Shown: positions 28,244 through 37,599 of the stretch, in pieces
How positions within the stretch are numbered: position 1 is the first letter of the stretch
Layout of the letters: each line of letters begins with the position of its first letter
Origin: Arundinibacter roseus
Lineage (GTDB): Bacteria; Bacteroidota; Bacteroidia; Cytophagales; Spirosomataceae
DNA: 64,000 nt
NCBI RefSeq assembly: GCF_004348825.1
Contig: NZ_SMJU01000003.1
Span: 124,001 to 188,000, forward strand
Direction of reading: 5' to 3'
The notes under the pieces: generated by a model
Told to the model about the DNA's origin: nothing
What the model saw: only the letters and a program-made list of their open reading frames with translations
Database searches by the model: none
Position numbers and translations under genes: made by a program

Positions 28244-29212
28244 CTAAACCGATATTTTATTATACATTTTTACAAGTATCGCCGAATGAAATACTAATAA
28301 ATGAACTACTAAAAGAACCAGATTTTGATAATTTTGCCAACAAAGTAAACCTAAAAGACAGAATACAAATAATGTATAAGCATCATATAAGAATATTCTA
28401 TGAGCTTCTTCATTTGTTACTTTGAAATACACAATCCGTATATTTTGATAACTATGTATCAAAACATAAAAAAGTACTATATAACAAACCAATGGCAGAA
28501 TGAAGGATATCCAATGGATAGAAAGAGCAAAAACTGTAAAGGCTATAATTTCTAAAAACAGTAGAAATAATTCTGTATTTTTTCGGATAACCTCGTTGAT
28601 TCCAACAACATAGGTTGTCAAGCCTGCTTTCTGATCTTTTTCTTTATCACCATACTGATGTATGATTAGAGCTCGCACACCCATGGCAAAAAATAGCCAC
28701 AAACTGCCTGAAAAAATGAACAGGTAATTGTTTTGAAAATCCTCTTTAAAAAGAAAGACAAAAATAAAGAGTGAAGGAAATAATTGAGAAGCCAAACCAT
28801 CAGCCAGTAAATCAAGAAATGGCTTTTCTTTTAGCCTGATGGAAGTAGCAGAGTATACGTAAAAACATAACCAACTTAAACCATAAAAGAGAATAGACAG
28901 CTTATAAGAAAGTAAAAAATAAGTGTAAACCAAACCTGTAAGCATGCAAAGTAGTAGGCTTACTACCCTAAAAAATGGGGTAATTCCTGCCATTCCGTTT
29001 GGCTTGCCAACTTTTGTGTCAACTTCCAGATCAAAGTAGTTATTTATTAAGCTAGCCCAAATCGCCAGTAAAATAATACCTACTAATAAAAAGAATATTA
29101 TTTGCAGTTGTTTTTCAAAAACTGTAAATGGATTTTTATAGTAAAATGCATACATAATGCATAAAAAAGGAGCTAATTTGTTTTTCCATGTTGATAAACG
29201 GATAAAATTCAT
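28244..29212 (-). CDS. UbiA-family prenyltransferase
   Basis: A 322-residue membrane protein with about eight to nine hydrophobic helices. Two Asp-rich motifs of UbiA enzymes are visible: NNYFDLEVD (57-65; the second position is Asn rather than the common Asp) and DKEKDQKAG (189-197). UbiA enzymes use Mg2+ to move a prenyl chain from its diphosphate to an acceptor such as an aromatic ring or sugar phosphate. This one is the last gene of a leftward operon with a Pyr4-like cyclase and two GT2 enzymes, so the acceptor is likely a precursor of a cyclised, glycosylated terpenoid (inference). It starts 2 bp after the cyclase stop. Confidence 0.88.
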   Translation of the reverse strand: MNFIRLSTWKNKLAPFLCIMYAFYYKNPFTVFEKQLQIIFFLLVGIILLAIWASLINNYFDLEVDTKVGKPNGMAGITPFFRVVSLLLCMLTGLVYTYFLLSYKLSILFYGLSWLCFYVYSATSIRLKEKPFLDLLADGLASQLFPSLFIFVFLFKEDFQNNYLFIFSGSLWLFFAMGVRALIIHQYGDKEKDQKAGLTTYVVGINEVIRKNTELFLLFLEIIAFTVFALSIHWISFILPLVCYIVLFYVLIHSYQNIRIVYFKVTNEEAHRIFLYDAYTLFVFCLLGLLCWQNYQNLVLLVVHLLVFHSAILVKMYNKISV

Positions 29213-29214
29213 TC

Positions 29215-29901
29215 TTAAAATGTTTTCCAGGGATTTTTACCCTCTTGTTTCATTTGGTGGTAAATCAATACCGTATAATACATTTGTAGAATAATACATA
29301 CAGCCATCAGCACCATCATAAATGGATTTCCCCATTGATGATGAAATGGATTAAATGAAATTTCTAAAACATAGATGATAATACTTATTGAAAGCGCAAG
29401 ACCAATAAAAAAAGATTGTCCTTGCGAACTTTTTCTCTGGAAGAGCATGGCAATCATACAACCGGGAACAAAAAGAAAGACAATAAAACCAACCAGGACT
29501 TCGGCAAATAGTAGCTCTTTGGTAGTTATATTCTGTAATTGCGAAAAGTAACCCTCTGCATAATAGTTTAACATGAATGCTAAAACTAGTGTAGTGATGC
29601 TTAATAAAAGCCAATGTACTTTATTTATGGAGTAGTACATTTCAAAGGATTTATAGCTATACCTGAAATAAGTATAGGTAATACCCAAATCTATTAAAAA
29701 CCAGGATAAGTTTAAATAAAGAGATATACCGTAAGAGGGGTAAATAAAAACATGAACAAATTCCCAGGTAAAATTTAGGGCAAGTGCAACGAGTGGCATG
29801 CCGTGTGCTTTGTCTTTTATTCCTTTTAGGACAATCAGTAAGTAAGCAGATGTCCATAACAAACCTCCTATTGGTACCAGCAACGCAATAATGTACTTCA
29901 T
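29215..29901 (-). CDS. Membrane terpene cyclase, Pyr4/PaxB-like
   Basis: A 228-residue protein with seven hydrophobic helices. The N-terminal block LLWTSAYLLIVLKGIKDKAH, then GMPLVALALNFTWEF, matches the hallmark of the transmembrane-type terpene cyclase family (fungal Pyr4/PaxB and bacterial relatives): helix, KDKxxGMPLVAL, then NxxWE. Glu47 fits the catalytic acid position; Asp71 (WFLIDLGITY) is also a family position. Near the C-terminus, where I recall an Asp in Pyr4, the aligned residue appears to be Gln206 (IILQMYY). Such enzymes cyclise prenyl chains on meroterpenoids within the membrane. The adjacent UbiA gene supports this. The family call comes from pattern recognition without a search. 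Confidence 0.72.
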   Translation of the reverse strand: MKYIIALLVPIGGLLWTSAYLLIVLKGIKDKAHGMPLVALALNFTWEFVHVFIYPSYGISLYLNLSWFLIDLGITYTYFRYSYKSFEMYYSINKVHWLLLSITTLVLAFMLNYYAEGYFSQLQNITTKELLFAEVLVGFIVFLFVPGCMIAMLFQRKSSQGQSFFIGLALSISIIIYVLEISFNPFHHQWGNPFMMVLMAVCIILQMYYTVLIYHQMKQEGKNPWKTF

Positions 29902-30806
29902 TTTATTTTGTTTGATAATGCATTAGAAACTATTCTTACAAGTATGGTTGGTTTGCTAAAAATGAAACAGATCTCTTTCCATATTTTGGTTAAGTTTTCT
30001 CTATTTTTAATCAAGACAATCAGTAACCTTATGGTATCTTTTACCTGGTATTGTTGAATGATACTGTTTTCTTCTTTTGTTAAATCATCCCTCAAATGAT
30101 TTAACAATATCCCGGTATCCCATTGACGTCGTTGATTTTGCGGTGTGGTCTTTAATTTGTTCCTTACAACTTCATCCTCGCGTTTTTCCCACAAAATTTC
30201 ACTTATATAACCTACCCTGCAATTTTTGTTTTTGAGTACGCATGCGATTTGTAAATGCCAATCTTCATATTCCAAAGTCAAATTATTCCAGCCATCGCCA
30301 ATGAATGTACGCTGCATGACAACACCGGATGTCGGTGCCGGACAATAGTTTAAGACTATTTCCCTAATTTCTTTATATTGGAAAACATGATATGTGTTAT
30401 TTACAAAGTGTTGATACTTAAACTTATGAAGTTGACATGTTGAAAAAACAGCATCTAATTTTTCATTTGTTAAGAAATCAATTGCTTTTTCCAGATAATC
30501 CGGATACCAGACGTCATCAGAATCCAGCGTAGCAATTAAAGATCCTTTTGCCGCGGAAAGTCCGGTATTCCTACTATGAGATTTACCAGTATTTGATTTA
30601 AAGATTGGAATTATTCTGTCGCCGTAACTTTCTAATAGTGATTTTGTATTGTCGTTAGAACCGTCATCTACTACAATAATTTCAATATTTTTATACATCT
30701 GACTAAGTACACTCTCAATTGCATTATTTAGTACATCAGCACGATTATAAGTTGTAATAATTACCGATACATATGGTACTTTCCGTGTTTCACTAGCTAA
30801 CTTCAT
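29898..30806 (-). CDS. Family 2 glycosyltransferase (second of two)
   Basis: A 302-residue GT-A glycosyltransferase. The N-terminal motif VSVIITTYNRADVLNNAIES, then IEIIVVDDGSNDNT and ATLDSDDVWYPDYLE (the metal-binding DxD), is standard GT2. No membrane helices are evident, so it works at the cytoplasmic face. It resembles the upstream GT2 strongly in its N-terminal half (tandem paralogues). It overlaps that gene by 4 bp and the cyclase gene by 4 bp, so translation is coupled. In this operon it may glycosylate the prenylated product (inference); a cell-surface glycan role is the alternative. Confidence 0.9.
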   Translation of the reverse strand: MKLASETRKVPYVSVIITTYNRADVLNNAIESVLSQMYKNIEIIVVDDGSNDNTKSLLESYGDRIIPIFKSNTGKSHSRNTGLSAAKGSLIATLDSDDVWYPDYLEKAIDFLTNEKLDAVFSTCQLHKFKYQHFVNNTYHVFQYKEIREIVLNYCPAPTSGVVMQRTFIGDGWNNLTLEYEDWHLQIACVLKNKNCRVGYISEILWEKREDEVVRNKLKTTPQNQRRQWDTGILLNHLRDDLTKEENSIIQQYQVKDTIRLLIVLIKNRENLTKIWKEICFIFSKPTILVRIVSNALSNKIK

Positions 30807-31753
30807 CTTTGCGTTTGTGGAATTTTTCGAATTAAAATTTTGAGTATTCCTGTTTTTACCGCAAAAAATAGCAATTTAGGTTTGGAAAATAGTTCAATAA
30901 AGATTTGCTTCATTTCTTTTCCAATTTTTCGTTCCAAAATTGAAAAACAAATCACCAGAATTTTATTTTGGAGTATTTTTGTAAAAAATATTTCCTTCTC
31001 CCGGTCACTCATGAGGTCTTTAAATGTTGCGTTGATCAGGAGTAAATCGTCAATAATTAACTGCCTAAAGGCAACACCTTTTCTGCCATCACAGATATTG
31101 CTTGTATCCACATTTTTTTGCCAAAGTACCTGATCAGTAAAACCCACTCGACTTTTTGGATTTTTAAAAATCATTTCGAGTTGTAAAAAATAATCATCCC
31201 CTATATTTATTTGTGGGTTCCATCCAAATGGTATTTCCGACTTTCGTACGATTAAGCTTGAACTAGTTGCCAGGGAATCTTTTATCAAAATTTTTCTAAA
31301 TTCTGAATACTCAAATACATAGCAACCACTTTTCGGTATATGCCTGCTTTTGAGAAATTGCGCAAGAGCATTGACTTTAATTTTTGATGAGATGTGGTGT
31401 GCCCAATTAGAAAAGAACATATCTAATTGATTTTCAAGCATATGTTTGACACTCAGTTCAAGAAAATCTTCGTTCCAGATATCGTCCGAATCAAGCGGTG
31501 CTATAATCTCTCCTTTGGCCAGGTGTAAGCCTACATTTCGTGTGTCGCCTTGTCCGGAATGATCTTTTTGAATATAGCGTATTTTGTTTCCATAGGTAGT
31601 TACAACACTTTCTGTATTATCCGTAGAACCATCATCTACAATAATTATTTCCAGGTTCTTATAGGTTTGATTTAAAACTGCCTCAATTGTAGCGGGCAGG
31701 GCGTAGGCACGATTGTATGTAGGTATTATAACAGATACTAGTGGCTGATACAT
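30803..31753 (-). CDS. Family 2 glycosyltransferase (first of two)
   Basis: A 316-residue GT2 enzyme and the first gene of the leftward operon. Motifs: VSVIIPTYNRAYALPATIEA, IIIVDDGSTDNTE and APLDSDDIWNEDF (DxD). The C-terminal part is basic and hydrophobic (LFFAVKTGILKILIRKI), suggesting peripheral membrane contact. The donor sugar is unknown. The promoter must lie in the 745-bp gap to the right. The gene is visibly AT-rich compared with the carbohydrate clusters on both sides, which suggests that the operon was acquired. Confidence 0.9.
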   Translation of the reverse strand: MYQPLVSVIIPTYNRAYALPATIEAVLNQTYKNLEIIIVDDGSTDNTESVVTTYGNKIRYIQKDHSGQGDTRNVGLHLAKGEIIAPLDSDDIWNEDFLELSVKHMLENQLDMFFSNWAHHISSKIKVNALAQFLKSRHIPKSGCYVFEYSEFRKILIKDSLATSSSLIVRKSEIPFGWNPQINIGDDYFLQLEMIFKNPKSRVGFTDQVLWQKNVDTSNICDGRKGVAFRQLIIDDLLLINATFKDLMSDREKEIFFTKILQNKILVICFSILERKIGKEMKQIFIELFSKPKLLFFAVKTGILKILIRKIPQTQR

Positions 31754-32498
31754 CTGAAAAAAGAAAAAATGGAATTATATGTGACATAAAATGAATACTA
31801 TTTCCTGTTATTCCATTTCGTGCATTTAAACATACTTTTGCAGGTTGAATTGTAACTATTAATTTCTTTAAAAAAGTGTGTTCAATAAGTTTAGTATACT
31901 GTGGTGTGAAGTCCTGTTTAGATCCCTGAATGTGCCCTGAAAGGGTTTTTGCCGTTATTTTTTGGTTAGTAAACGTACCATTTGTTGCACTGAGAATTTA
32001 TTAAATAGTGAGTTTTCTTGTACCTGAACCAACGATAAGTACGCTCTTCAACCAAATGTTATGTATGATAGAGGTTATAAAAGTAATATGTAATTCTAAA
32101 ATACTCAAAAGTAAATTTTCATTGTGGCGAACCCTCGTAGCCTTTTGTCACCCTGGCCCAGGTAAATGACTGAATATTGCCTGGTTTAGAGATTTAATGC
32201 TGTCGGGTTTTGCTGGCCAATTCTTTTTGGAAGCTGGTATAGGGAGAATGTTTGTTAGTTCTAGGCAGTCAAAATAACTTAATTATCAGGTAGTCAATTC
32301 ATTAGTCAGCCGTATTGGTGGTTTTTTGGTTCAATAAGTCCCAGGAAATAGATCCTGTTAACCTGCACATTTGAACCCAAAGGAGCTATTAATGAAAAAA
32401 GTATGAAGTGCATTTGTTAGCTGTATGCTCAGAATTGGTAATTTTCCTTCCTGGTAAAAATCTCGTTTACTATTCATTACTGTTTACCAATTCAGCTC
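31754..32498. other. AT-rich divergent gap, no established gene
   Basis: These 745 bases lie between the leftward glycosyltransferase operon and the rightward TonB receptor gene, and must hold both promoters. On the minus strand near 32020-32060 a short stretch reads VEERTYRWFRYKK, faintly like an IS5-type transposase, but this is too short to call. I see no tRNA or strong hairpin. Confidence 0.45.
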
Positions 32499-34703
32499 TT
32501 GAAAAATTTTGTGTTCAACTCAATATTTCTTCTTTTTCTTGGCTCATGTACGAATGTGGAGGCACAGGTGAGCCGGAATGATACGTTGCAACTGGACGAA
32601 GTGGTGGTGTCGGCATCAAGATTCGGCGAAATCAAACGTCTGCTTCCCTTTCAGATTGAGCAGATAATGAGTCAGGAAATAAGCTTCCGAAACGCACAGA
32701 CCTCCGCCGATGTGCTTGCTCAGAGTGGACAGATCTTTGTACAAAAAAGTCAGGCAGGTGGTGGAAGTCCTATTTTGCGGGGATTGGAAGCTAACCGAAT
32801 TTTGCTGGTGGTCGATGGTGTTCGGATGAACAATGCGATTTTTCGGGGCGGACATCTGCAAAATGTCCTGAGAATAGATCAGCAGATGATTGAGCAGGTA
32901 GAGGTAGTCTTTGGTCCAAATTCAGTGGTGTATGGCAGTGATGCCCTCGGCGGGGTGATTCATTTTAGAAGCAAAATGCCCACGTTGTCCCTGACAAATA
33001 AACCACTTCTACAAACTTCTGCGATGGCCCGGTATTCATCAGCGGCCAATGAAAAAACAACTAATGTAACATTTAACTATGGTCGTCAAAAGTGGGGATC
33101 GCTCACTAGCGTTTCGTTCTCTGATTTCGGGGATGTACGTCAGGGAGAAAATCGACGCAAAGAATACCCTGACTTTGGGAAAAGGTACTTTTATACAGTC
33201 CAACAGCAGGGGCAGGACGTGATGCGTCCGAACCCGGACCCAAACCGACAGATAGGCACAGCGTATGCACAGTTGGATTTATTTCAAAAGGTTTTGTTTC
33301 GACCGACAGCAAAAAGTACCCACGTGCTCAATTTGCATTACTCCACAACAACTAATGTTCCTCGTTATGACCGACTGACGGTTGTATCAAATGGTCTGCC
33401 GCGCTTTGCGGAATGGTACTATGGACCCGAAAAACGATTGATGGCATCGTATCAATCGTTTTATTTTGGCAGTAAATATTACGATGAATTGCAGGTTACA
33501 GCGGCTTTTCAACGGATTGAAGAAAGTAGAAATAGTCGGACGTTTGGGAGAGATTTATTGAAAAGTCAGGTAGAAAGCGTGCTGGCGTACAGCCTGAACA
33601 TGGATGCACAGAAAAAATCGGGACGAAATACCTTTCGCTACGGCCTGGAATGGGTCTACAATTCCGTTCATTCAGAAGCTACGAATACTGACAGGAGTAG
33701 CGGCAGTCAGACAGCCGCCGATACACGTTACCCCGATGGGGGTAGTTCGATGAACTGGTTGGCACTGTACGGAACCAATCACCTGCAACTTGCCGAAAAG
33801 TGGTTTTTGCAGGGCGGTCTTCGGCTCAATCAGGTTAACCTGCGGGCTGCCTTTGTGAGCCGTGAATTTTTCCCTTTTCCCTTTGATCATGCCGCACAGG
33901 CATCTACGGCTTTAACCGGAAACCTTGGCGTAGTGCTGATTCCGGGGGTAAAGAGTAAGGTATCTCTGCTGGGTTCCACGGGATTTCGGGCACCAAATGT
34001 AGATGATTTAGGAAAGGTGTTTGACTCGCAGCCGGGTTTGGTCATTGTGCCCAACCCAATGTTGAAGCCGGAATACGCCTATAATCTGGAAGTTTCGGTT
34101 GAAAAATGGCTGGCTAATATGCTGAAATTTAACGGGACTGTCTTTCATTCCTGGTTGCAGAATGCCCTGGTAACGTCCCCTTTTCAGCTCAACGGAAAGG
34201 ATAGCTTGCTGTATAATGGACAAATGAGCCGGATAATTGCCAATCAAAATGAACTCCGTGCGGCCGTCCGCGGCATGAGTTTGGAGTTAAATTTGTACCC
34301 GGCGAAAGGGTGGCGGGTGATGGCTACCTATAATGTAACAAAAGGTACAATTCAACAGTCGGACAAAAACAGAAGCCCGCTGGATCATATTCCTCCACAG
34401 TATGGAAAAGGTAGCGTTGAGTGGACGTATAAAAAATGGCGCATGGAAGCATTAAGTATGTTTAATGGCTGGAAACGTATTGAAGAGTATCGGTTGAATG
34501 CTGAGGATAATGAGTCGGGTGCCACACCGGATGGCATGCCCTCCTGGTGGACGCTCAACCTGCGTGCCGCTTGTCGACTCTCCCCTACTTTGACAATACA
34601 GTTTGCCGCAGAAAATTTGCTGGACACCAACTATCGGATGTTTGCCAGCGGGGTGAGTGCACCGGGACGTAACGTATTGATAGCACTTCGAGCCAGTATT
34701 TAA
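32499..34703 (+). CDS. TonB-dependent outer-membrane receptor, heme/hemoglobin-receptor-like
   Basis: A 734-residue receptor. The start is a TTG; it gives a signal peptide (FNSIFLLFLGSCTNVEAQ) followed by a TonB-box-like stretch (TLQLDEVVVSASR). The plug domain reads ILRGLEANRILLVVDGVRMN, then VEVVFGPNSVVYGSDALGGV, in the style of hemoglobin/heme receptors. A 22-strand barrel follows and ends with the typical RNVLIALRASI. It would import a large ligand such as heme using TonB energy. No heme-handling gene is adjacent. It ends 1 bp before the convergent zinc-finger gene. Confidence 0.88.
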   Translation: MKNFVFNSIFLLFLGSCTNVEAQVSRNDTLQLDEVVVSASRFGEIKRLLPFQIEQIMSQEISFRNAQTSADVLAQSGQIFVQKSQAGGGSPILRGLEANRILLVVDGVRMNNAIFRGGHLQNVLRIDQQMIEQVEVVFGPNSVVYGSDALGGVIHFRSKMPTLSLTNKPLLQTSAMARYSSAANEKTTNVTFNYGRQKWGSLTSVSFSDFGDVRQGENRRKEYPDFGKRYFYTVQQQGQDVMRPNPDPNRQIGTAYAQLDLFQKVLFRPTAKSTHVLNLHYSTTTNVPRYDRLTVVSNGLPRFAEWYYGPEKRLMASYQSFYFGSKYYDELQVTAAFQRIEESRNSRTFGRDLLKSQVESVLAYSLNMDAQKKSGRNTFRYGLEWVYNSVHSEATNTDRSSGSQTAADTRYPDGGSSMNWLALYGTNHLQLAEKWFLQGGLRLNQVNLRAAFVSREFFPFPFDHAAQASTALTGNLGVVLIPGVKSKVSLLGSTGFRAPNVDDLGKVFDSQPGLVIVPNPMLKPEYAYNLEVSVEKWLANMLKFNGTVFHSWLQNALVTSPFQLNGKDSLLYNGQMSRIIANQNELRAAVRGMSLELNLYPAKGWRVMATYNVTKGTIQQSDKNRSPLDHIPPQYGKGSVEWTYKKWRMEALSMFNGWKRIEEYRLNAEDNESGATPDGMPSWWTLNLRAACRLSPTLTIQFAAENLLDTNYRMFASGVSAPGRNVLIALRASI

Positions 34704-35009
34704 TTACTGATCTCCTTCCGAAGATTCAATCCCCAACTTTTGTTTCAACGCTTGATTTTCTAGAACATACCGCTGAAGCTGCCCTTTCAGGTAGGCATTT
34801 TCCGAAAGCAAAGCTGAAATCATTTTTTCTGTTTCATCATATGGAACCTGCTCCTCCGCATTTTTTGCCTGATTGGCATATCCACGGCAGGTTGAAGTAC
34901 AATACTTTGCCGTGGAGCGACTGGCGTAGTATACCGTTCCACACCACAAGCAGGTCTTTTCAAAAACCTTAGCATTATATTTAAAATCCGAACGATCTAA
35001 CTTTGGCAT
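34704..35009 (-). CDS. Small zinc-finger and coiled-coil protein
   Basis: A 101-residue protein in two parts. The first has four Cys in a CxxC-x13-CxxxC pattern (Cys20, 23, 37, 41; KTCLWCGTVYYAS, then KYCTSTCRGYA), as in treble-clef zinc ribbons. The second (about 62-95) is a leucine-zipper-like coiled coil (ISALLSENAYLKGQLQRYVL, then ENQALKQKLG). The layout suggests a dimeric nucleic-acid- or protein-binding factor. I do not recognise a named family. Its stop directly abuts the stop of the convergent TonB receptor gene. Confidence 0.72.
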   Translation of the reverse strand: MPKLDRSDFKYNAKVFEKTCLWCGTVYYASRSTAKYCTSTCRGYANQAKNAEEQVPYDETEKMISALLSENAYLKGQLQRYVLENQALKQKLGIESSEGDQ

Positions 35010-35259
35010 GAGCGAATTGATTAAAGTATAAATAACTGCAATAGGAACGATTGTACAAAGATATGCATCAGAAAACTTAAATACAAGATTATATCGTGAT
35101 TAATACGTTTTAATATTACTTAGTATTTTGTTAATATTTTACTTCTCTACTGTTCATGATATATAGGTTAATGAGCATCTAGTAAACATTGCGTTCTTTT
35201 TACTTATTACGCATAGCTCTCTTTGACAAAATCTTACAACAATTGATTTTCTGAAAACG

Positions 35260-37395
35260 ATGCGAATATATTTTACCCTGTTCTGTATAGGTGCACTACT
35301 CACTAATTTTGGGGCATATGCTCAGGAAAATCTGTCGGTCTTTGACTATTGGAAAATGCACGACGGCACACCGGGCATGTCCTTGTATAAACATTTGTAT
35401 AGTCGGGCAACCCACCAAATTAGTGAACGAAATGCGGCCATTACCGAACTAAAAACAAAGAGCGACTGGCAAAAACGGCAGAAATTTGTTCGCACACGTT
35501 TAAAAGAAGCGCTGGGCATCTTTCCTGAAAAAACTCCCCTGAATCCCGTCATCACCGGCACTTTACAGCGTGACGGTTTTAGGGTTGAAAAACTGTACTT
35601 TGAATCACAACCAGGCTATTTTGTTACGGCAGCGATGTTTATACCGGAAAAAACATCAGGTAAAGCACCAGCCATTCTCTATTGCAGCGGTCACAGTCCA
35701 ACAGGTTTTCGGTCTGATGTTTACCAACACACGATCCTGAATTACGTAAAAAAGGGATTTGTGGTGTTAGCTTTTGATCCAATCGGTCAAGGTGAACGCC
35801 GGGAATACGGCGGATTGGAGGGCAAGTCCTCCCCTACCAAAGAACATGCCTTCGCCGGTGCGCAGTCTTTTCTCGCAGGCCGAAGTATTGCCTACTATTT
35901 CGTTTGGGATGGCATTCGCGCCATTGACTACCTGATTAGCAGGCCCGAGGTCGACGCTGCCCGAATTGGAATAACCGGGCGTTCGGGTGGTGGAACCCAA
36001 ACTGCCTACATCGCCGCTGTAGACGAACGCATACTAGCCTCTGCGCCTGAATGTTACATCACGACCTACGATAAACTCTGGCAATCGGCAGGACCGCAGG
36101 ATGCGGAACAAAATTTACTTTATACCCTGGAAAAAGGATTGGATATGGCGGATTTTCTGGAAGTCCGGGCTCCCAAACCAACCCTGATCGTCAGTACCAC
36201 CCGGGATATGTTTAGTATTCAGGGCGTTCGCGACGCCTATCAGGAAGCCCAAGGGGCCTTTCGGGCATTTGAACAGGCTGATTACCTGCAAAAGGTGGAG
36301 GATGACGCCCCACACGCTTCAACACTGAAAAACCGGGAGGCTACATACGCTTTTTTTCAAAAACATCTCAACAACCCAGGTTCGTCTGTTGATGTAAAAA
36401 CAGAGATTTTTAAAGAAGAAGAGCTTTATGTAACACCGCCAGGAAATGTACTGCAACATTTGAAAGGAAAGTCAATATTTGATTTGTCACATCAGTACGC
36501 CCTGGATTTAGTAAACAAACGAGGGCACTCTTCAAAAGCGACGGCAGAGCTGAGGGCCTCGGTTATGGAAATATCAGGATATATTGCTCCAAATTCACCT
36601 GACGAGTCTATTTTTTCAGGAAGGTTGCAGCGGACTGACTATGCCATTGAAAAATATTTAGTCAAAGGGGCAGGTAACTATTTCATTCCGGTTTTGTGGT
36701 TAAAACCAGGAAAATCGAATGGAAAAACGATAGTGCTGCTGGACGACCGTGGGAAATCAGCCCCCGTGGCTAGTGGCCAACTCGCCGATCAACTGGCCAA
36801 AGGAGGCTATGATGTACTTACTGCGGATTTGAGTGGATGTGGCGAGCTCGGAAATGGTTACCTCAAAGGCGGGGATTCTATGTTGGAAGGATCACCATTG
36901 AATATATGGTTTGCCGGAATTCAGGTACATCAAAGTCTAGTGGCGGTGCGAGCTGCCGAAATTCAAAGATTGGCTACATTTTTTCAACAGCTGTCATCAC
37001 CCCCTTCGACTGTTTCAGTGATTGCACAGGGGACCTTTGCTACGGATGTTTTGCACGCAGCCATGATTAAAAATCCATTTGAACACATTGTTTTGATTAA
37101 TCCTCTTTCATCCTTTCAATCAATTACCGAGCAGCGCCTCTACAAGCCAAAGCATATAATGTCTGCCGTGGCAGGAGCCATAACCGAGTATGATTTGCCA
37201 GACCTTGTTCGTACACTTTCGGATCAAAAACTGTTGCTAATCAATCCCGTGGATGCTACCGAAACGCCTTTAAATGAACGTTCAATTTTGACTGTTTACG
37301 CAGGGAAGGCAACGAAACAATCTTCTTTACCTAGCATCAAACACGGAATCGACGAAGCAACTATTGAACAGGAAATCCTTAAATGGATTAAATGA
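35260..37395 (+). CDS. Secreted double alpha/beta-hydrolase (acetylxylan-esterase-like)
   Basis: A 711-residue protein with a signal peptide (ends FGAYAQ). The first half is an acetylxylan esterase/prolyl-oligopeptidase-like hydrolase: AILYCSGHSPTGF (oxyanion region), FDPIGQGERREYG, then GITGRSGGGTQTAY with the nucleophile Ser, and a candidate His in DAPHAS. The second half (about 440-710) has a similar order of elements (VLLDDRGKSAP, DLSGCGELG, VIAQGTFATD), but GxSxG is replaced by AQGTF, so it is probably a non-catalytic copy. The enzyme likely removes acyl groups from glycans in the periplasm. It is monocistronic. Confidence 0.8.
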   Translation: MRIYFTLFCIGALLTNFGAYAQENLSVFDYWKMHDGTPGMSLYKHLYSRATHQISERNAAITELKTKSDWQKRQKFVRTRLKEALGIFPEKTPLNPVITGTLQRDGFRVEKLYFESQPGYFVTAAMFIPEKTSGKAPAILYCSGHSPTGFRSDVYQHTILNYVKKGFVVLAFDPIGQGERREYGGLEGKSSPTKEHAFAGAQSFLAGRSIAYYFVWDGIRAIDYLISRPEVDAARIGITGRSGGGTQTAYIAAVDERILASAPECYITTYDKLWQSAGPQDAEQNLLYTLEKGLDMADFLEVRAPKPTLIVSTTRDMFSIQGVRDAYQEAQGAFRAFEQADYLQKVEDDAPHASTLKNREATYAFFQKHLNNPGSSVDVKTEIFKEEELYVTPPGNVLQHLKGKSIFDLSHQYALDLVNKRGHSSKATAELRASVMEISGYIAPNSPDESIFSGRLQRTDYAIEKYLVKGAGNYFIPVLWLKPGKSNGKTIVLLDDRGKSAPVASGQLADQLAKGGYDVLTADLSGCGELGNGYLKGGDSMLEGSPLNIWFAGIQVHQSLVAVRAAEIQRLATFFQQLSSPPSTVSVIAQGTFATDVLHAAMIKNPFEHIVLINPLSSFQSITEQRLYKPKHIMSAVAGAITEYDLPDLVRTLSDQKLLLINPVDATETPLNERSILTVYAGKATKQSSLPSIKHGIDEATIEQEILKWIK

Positions 37396-37599
37396 GTGCG
37401 TATTGACCTAAGGGATATAGCAGGTAAAGAAGTACACTTTTAACACCAAAGAGAATCATTTGAATAGCTTATAGGTGAATTCGGAAGTTGATGAAATCCT
37501 GATCAAATAGTGAAGTAGAGCATTCGTCAACTTCCAAATTCATAAATTAGCTTTCTTTAAAAAAGCCAAATCGTCTTAGTCTTCTGCTAAAAAAAAGTC

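Noticed and set aside
31990-32065. Minus-strand fragment reading VEERTYRWFRYKK, like an IS5-type transposase
   Set aside because: Only a dozen residues look right, stops surround them, and no inverted repeats or second motif were found.
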